Shown here piece by piece: positions 5,497 to 7,887 of a stretch of 7,887 nucleotides of DNA (positions within the stretch are counted from its first letter, which is position 1; the number at the start of each line of letters is the position of its first letter). Below the pieces are notes generated by a model. That model saw only the letters and a program-made list of their open reading frames with translations, was not told where the DNA came from and did no database searches. The position numbers and the translations under genes are program-made. Source of the DNA: Bacteroidia bacterium (GTDB taxonomy: Bacteria > Bacteroidota > Bacteroidia > Bacteroidales > Dysgonomonadaceae); the NCBI GenBank assembly GCA_030539475.1, contig JAUNRY010000097.1, positions 1 through 7,887 of the forward strand, given 5' to 3'.

Positions 5497-7887
5497 TTAA
5501 GCCGTTACAACCCCGTGAATGTCATCAACAAACAGTCTTATCTTGGTTGCATTTTGTCCGTACACTTTCAGCCAGTTAAATTCGTTGAACGGTTCTTTGT
5601 TGGCAAGAATCTGGCCGCTAATGTCGCCATTTACGCTCACGTAATCGAGAATGGATTTCAGGTATTCCAATTGGGCGGTATTGAGTGTATTGGTGTCAAT
5701 AAACTGCGAAAATTTCTGCAAAGCCGTTTCACGCTCAATGCCGACAAGCGAACGGATAAAGATGGCAACATTTCCGTAGATTTTATTGGCGGTGTATTTC
5801 TCGTAATCGTCCTTGCTTCCCAATTCCTGCCACAGTACTTTTTCCAATTGACGGATGTCGCTGTTGGTGAGTTGTTCCAAATTTTTGATTTTCTGAATGA
5901 CAGGATTATCGCTGTTTTCGCTCAAATACTCCAACACTTTCTGTTTGTAGGAAACAATCAGTCTCGGTTTTCCGACTGCTTCGCCATCCGTCATTTCATC
6001 TTCAATGTCAATGATAAAAGTTTTCTTTTCTTTGCCGTCAATAAAAATCATCAGTTCCCGAAGTTCCCTGCGTACTCTTTCAAGCTCGGACACAGATACA
6101 TCTTCCCAAAACTTTTCGGTCTGCACTTCTTTTATCACATCCAATTTGGCTTTCACCTGCGGAATACTCACTTTCTTTTGCAGAGCTTCGGCAATAGCTA
6201 CCACCGTTTCAATATTCTTGTCGGCTTTCACTTCTTCATCCAACAGCGAAAGTTCAATCAACAGCATTATCAAATCAAATCGTTTCGGATTTTCATCTTC
6301 CAACGTGGCGGGCAGAAGTGGCGAAATGTGGTTTTTGATTTCCACGCCGTCCACAGCCGACACGTATTCCCACGATTTTTCAGCCGTGAATTTATCCACC
6401 ATTTGCCAAGCGTTCCGAACATCCATGTGTTTTCGGTTCAAGTCCGCTACCTGTGTGCGTAATTCAAGTTTCAGTTTACTGCACAAATCGCTCAGATTTT
6501 CATCTTCCTGATATTTCAAATCCTGCAAAGCAATGGCAATATCCAATTTGAGGTTGAATAGCTTTTCGGTGAGCGACTGTTGCCGTGGCGAAACTTTTTC
6601 TTTGAAATTCACGCTGAAATACTCGAAATTCCCGCAATAATCAAATATCAGAAACTTATTTTTGTGTTCATCGGGCCCAAAAATATCTTCGGAAAGGCGT
6701 GTGCCACGACCAATCATTTGTTGAAATTTGATTTTGGATTTTACCCCTTTGAAAAACACCAAATTCAAAATGTCGGGAACGTCAATCCCTGTGTCCAACA
6801 TATCTACCGAAACGGCAATCTGCGGTTCTTTGTCTCTTACTTCAAATCGGTTGATTAAGTCCTGACCGTATTTTACCGTATTATCAATCAGCACACAAAA
6901 CTCTGAACCGTACTGCGGATAAAGCAAGTGAAAACGATTTACAATTTGTTGAGCATGTTGGTGATTGTAGGCAAAAATGATGGTTTTACCAATCATTTCA
7001 CCACCGTGAATTTTCAGGCCGTTGTTCATCAAATCTTGAAGCACATTATCCACCGTGTCGTCATTGAAAAGGTAATTGTACATTTCACGTGGATTGAAAT
7101 CTCTACGACCTAAAAGTAAAGACAGAGCATGCTCTGTCTCTACAAAATCGTCCGTTTCCATTTCGAACTCATAGATTTTTTCAAGCTGTTCTTTCTCCTC
7201 ATCGGGAAGCTCGTCATACTTAATTCCTTCTCTTATAATTCTCGATTTCCGATTGATAACTTCATACGGATTTAAGAATTTATCCGCAACAGCTTCATCC
7301 AATTCGTAATCGAAATTGGGTTCACCCTGTTCCAAATTAAATGTCTGATAGGTGCTTTTGTCCACTTCGTTACGTGGCGTGGCGGTAAGACCAATCAGAA
7401 ACGCATCAAAGTAGTTGAAAATAGACATATATTTCCCGAAAATACTTCGGTGAGCTTCGTCAATAATTATCAAATCGAACCGTCCGACCGAAAATTCTTT
7501 GGTATCGGCATCAATGAAATTTATCATTGTTTGATAGGTTGAGAAAAGTATCCGTGCGTTTTTATCAGGCTTTTTGGTGTTGTCCGAAAGGGCAGAAGTG
7601 GTTACGTGCGGAAGCAATTTGGTGAAATTTTTCATTGCCTGACTAACCAATGCCGTGCGGTCGGCAAGGAAAAGTACATTTTTTACCCAATCGTTTCTCA
7701 TCAGCACATCCACCAACGAAATGGAAACACGTGTTTTTCCTGTTCCCGTAGCCATCACCAACAATCCCCGGCGGTGAAAATTGTTCAGGTGTTCGGCAAT
7801 GGAAGTAATGGCACGTTTTTGATATTCCCTGTTGGTAATTTCATCGTTGATATTCAGGTCGGTAATCGGTTTGCGATTTTGACGTTG
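5497..7887 (-). CDS. hsdR: Type I restriction enzyme R subunit HsdR, 5' part outside the window
   Basis: The frame is open to the right edge, giving 796 visible residues; the N terminus is missing. HsdR is the ATP-driven translocase and nuclease subunit of type I restriction-modification complexes. Superfamily 2 helicase motifs appear in order: Walker A in MATGTGKT (visible residues 45-52), DEAH (143-146), GLTATPR (166-172), TGIDVP (366-371) and QMIGRGTR (390-397). The C-terminal part resembles the EcoEI-type R-subunit C-terminal domain. The PD-(D/E)xK nuclease domain normally precedes the helicase and should lie beyond 7887, as should hsdM and hsdS. A TTG at 7762-7764 just before Walker A is not a real start, because conserved-looking sequence (REYQKRAITSIAEHL) continues upstream of it. 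The gene is convergent with the metallopeptidase gene. A palindrome at 7116-7143 lies inside the coding sequence without breaking the frame. The helicase motifs are intact, so it may be functional. Confidence 0.93.
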   Translation of the reverse strand, partial: QRQNRKPITDLNINDEITNREYQKRAITSIAEHLNNFHRRGLLVMATGTGKTRVSISLVDVLMRNDWVKNVLFLADRTALVSQAMKNFTKLLPHVTTSALSDNTKKPDKNARILFSTYQTMINFIDADTKEFSVGRFDLIIIDEAHRSIFGKYMSIFNYFDAFLIGLTATPRNEVDKSTYQTFNLEQGEPNFDYELDEAVADKFLNPYEVINRKSRIIREGIKYDELPDEEKEQLEKIYEFEMETDDFVETEHALSLLLGRRDFNPREMYNYLFNDDTVDNVLQDLMNNGLKIHGGEMIGKTIIFAYNHQHAQQIVNRFHLLYPQYGSEFCVLIDNTVKYGQDLINRFEVRDKEPQIAVSVDMLDTGIDVPDILNLVFFKGVKSKIKFQQMIGRGTRLSEDIFGPDEHKNKFLIFDYCGNFEYFSVNFKEKVSPRQQSLTEKLFNLKLDIAIALQDLKYQEDENLSDLCSKLKLELRTQVADLNRKHMDVRNAWQMVDKFTAEKSWEYVSAVDGVEIKNHISPLLPATLEDENPKRFDLIMLLIELSLLDEEVKADKNIETVVAIAEALQKKVSIPQVKAKLDVIKEVQTEKFWEDVSVSELERVRRELRELMIFIDGKEKKTFIIDIEDEMTDGEAVGKPRLIVSYKQKVLEYLSENSDNPVIQKIKNLEQLTNSDIRQLEKVLWQELGSKDDYEKYTANKIYGNVAIFIRSLVGIERETALQKFSQFIDTNTLNTAQLEYLKSILDYVSVNGDISGQILANKEPFNEFNWLKVYGQNATKIRLFVDDIHGVVTA
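7116..7143. repeat. Palindrome embedded in frame within hsdR
   Basis: Positions 7120-7139 form a perfect 20-bp palindrome (AGACAGAG, CATG, CTCTGTCT). With flanking GTA/TAC it extends to 28 bp with one mismatch (7119/7140). AAAA lies directly on each side (7112-7115, 7144-7147). On the coding strand it encodes VETEHALSL (visible residues 249-257), between the two helicase lobes. Its form resembles short palindromic repeats scattered in Bacteroidota and cyanobacterial genomes (from memory), so an insertion into the gene is suspected. Confidence 0.6.

Noticed and set aside
5470..6462. A 330-residue plus-strand open frame opposite hsdR
   Set aside because: It is Phe/His/Gln-rich with no recognisable motif, and fully antisense to a clear HsdR C-terminal region.

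Overview
The window looks like chromosomal DNA of a Bacteroidota (probably Bacteroidales). The reasons are a perfect TAnnTTTG -7 box upstream of the SDR gene, A-rich leaders with little Shine-Dalgarno signal, secreted proteins with typical N-terminal signal peptides ending in AQ, and proteins that read like Bacteroidales homologues. Species cannot be named from sequence alone.

Layout. Bases 1-279 hold no convincing gene. They contain a three-hairpin, REP-like element (92-175) and a possible terminator hairpin (222-250). On the minus strand, 1605-280, two tandem genes 12 bp apart encode related secreted proteins, each with two Spy/CpxP-like helical repeats. Divergent from them, on the plus strand from 1694, is a likely operon: an SDR oxidoreductase, tcdA (t6A dehydratase) and trmO (t6A N6-methyltransferase). 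A plus-strand gene at 4169-5473 encodes a secreted protein with an HExxH zinc-peptidase signature. It ends tail-to-tail, 23 bp away, with the 3' part of a minus-strand type I restriction hsdR gene that runs off the right edge; its N-terminal nuclease region and the hsdM/hsdS genes are not in the window.

How the genes work together. TcdA and TrmO both modify the same hypermodified base, t6A at position 37 of ANN-decoding tRNAs, so their adjacency is functionally coherent. The two Spy-like proteins and the metallopeptidase are exported envelope or periplasmic proteins. The hsdR fragment belongs to a restriction-modification system and probably marks an accessory segment.

The most unusual non-gene signals are: (i) trmO is bracketed by short arrays of a degenerate 7-bp repeat, in opposite orientation on the two sides, the upstream one filling the whole tcdA-trmO gap; (ii) a perfect 20-bp palindrome (28 bp with one mismatch) lies in frame inside hsdR, at a place where the protein seems to carry extra residues; (iii) the three-hairpin element has G-U pairs that make only the plus-strand copy fully foldable. 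No wholly new multi-gene defence or metabolic system is evident.
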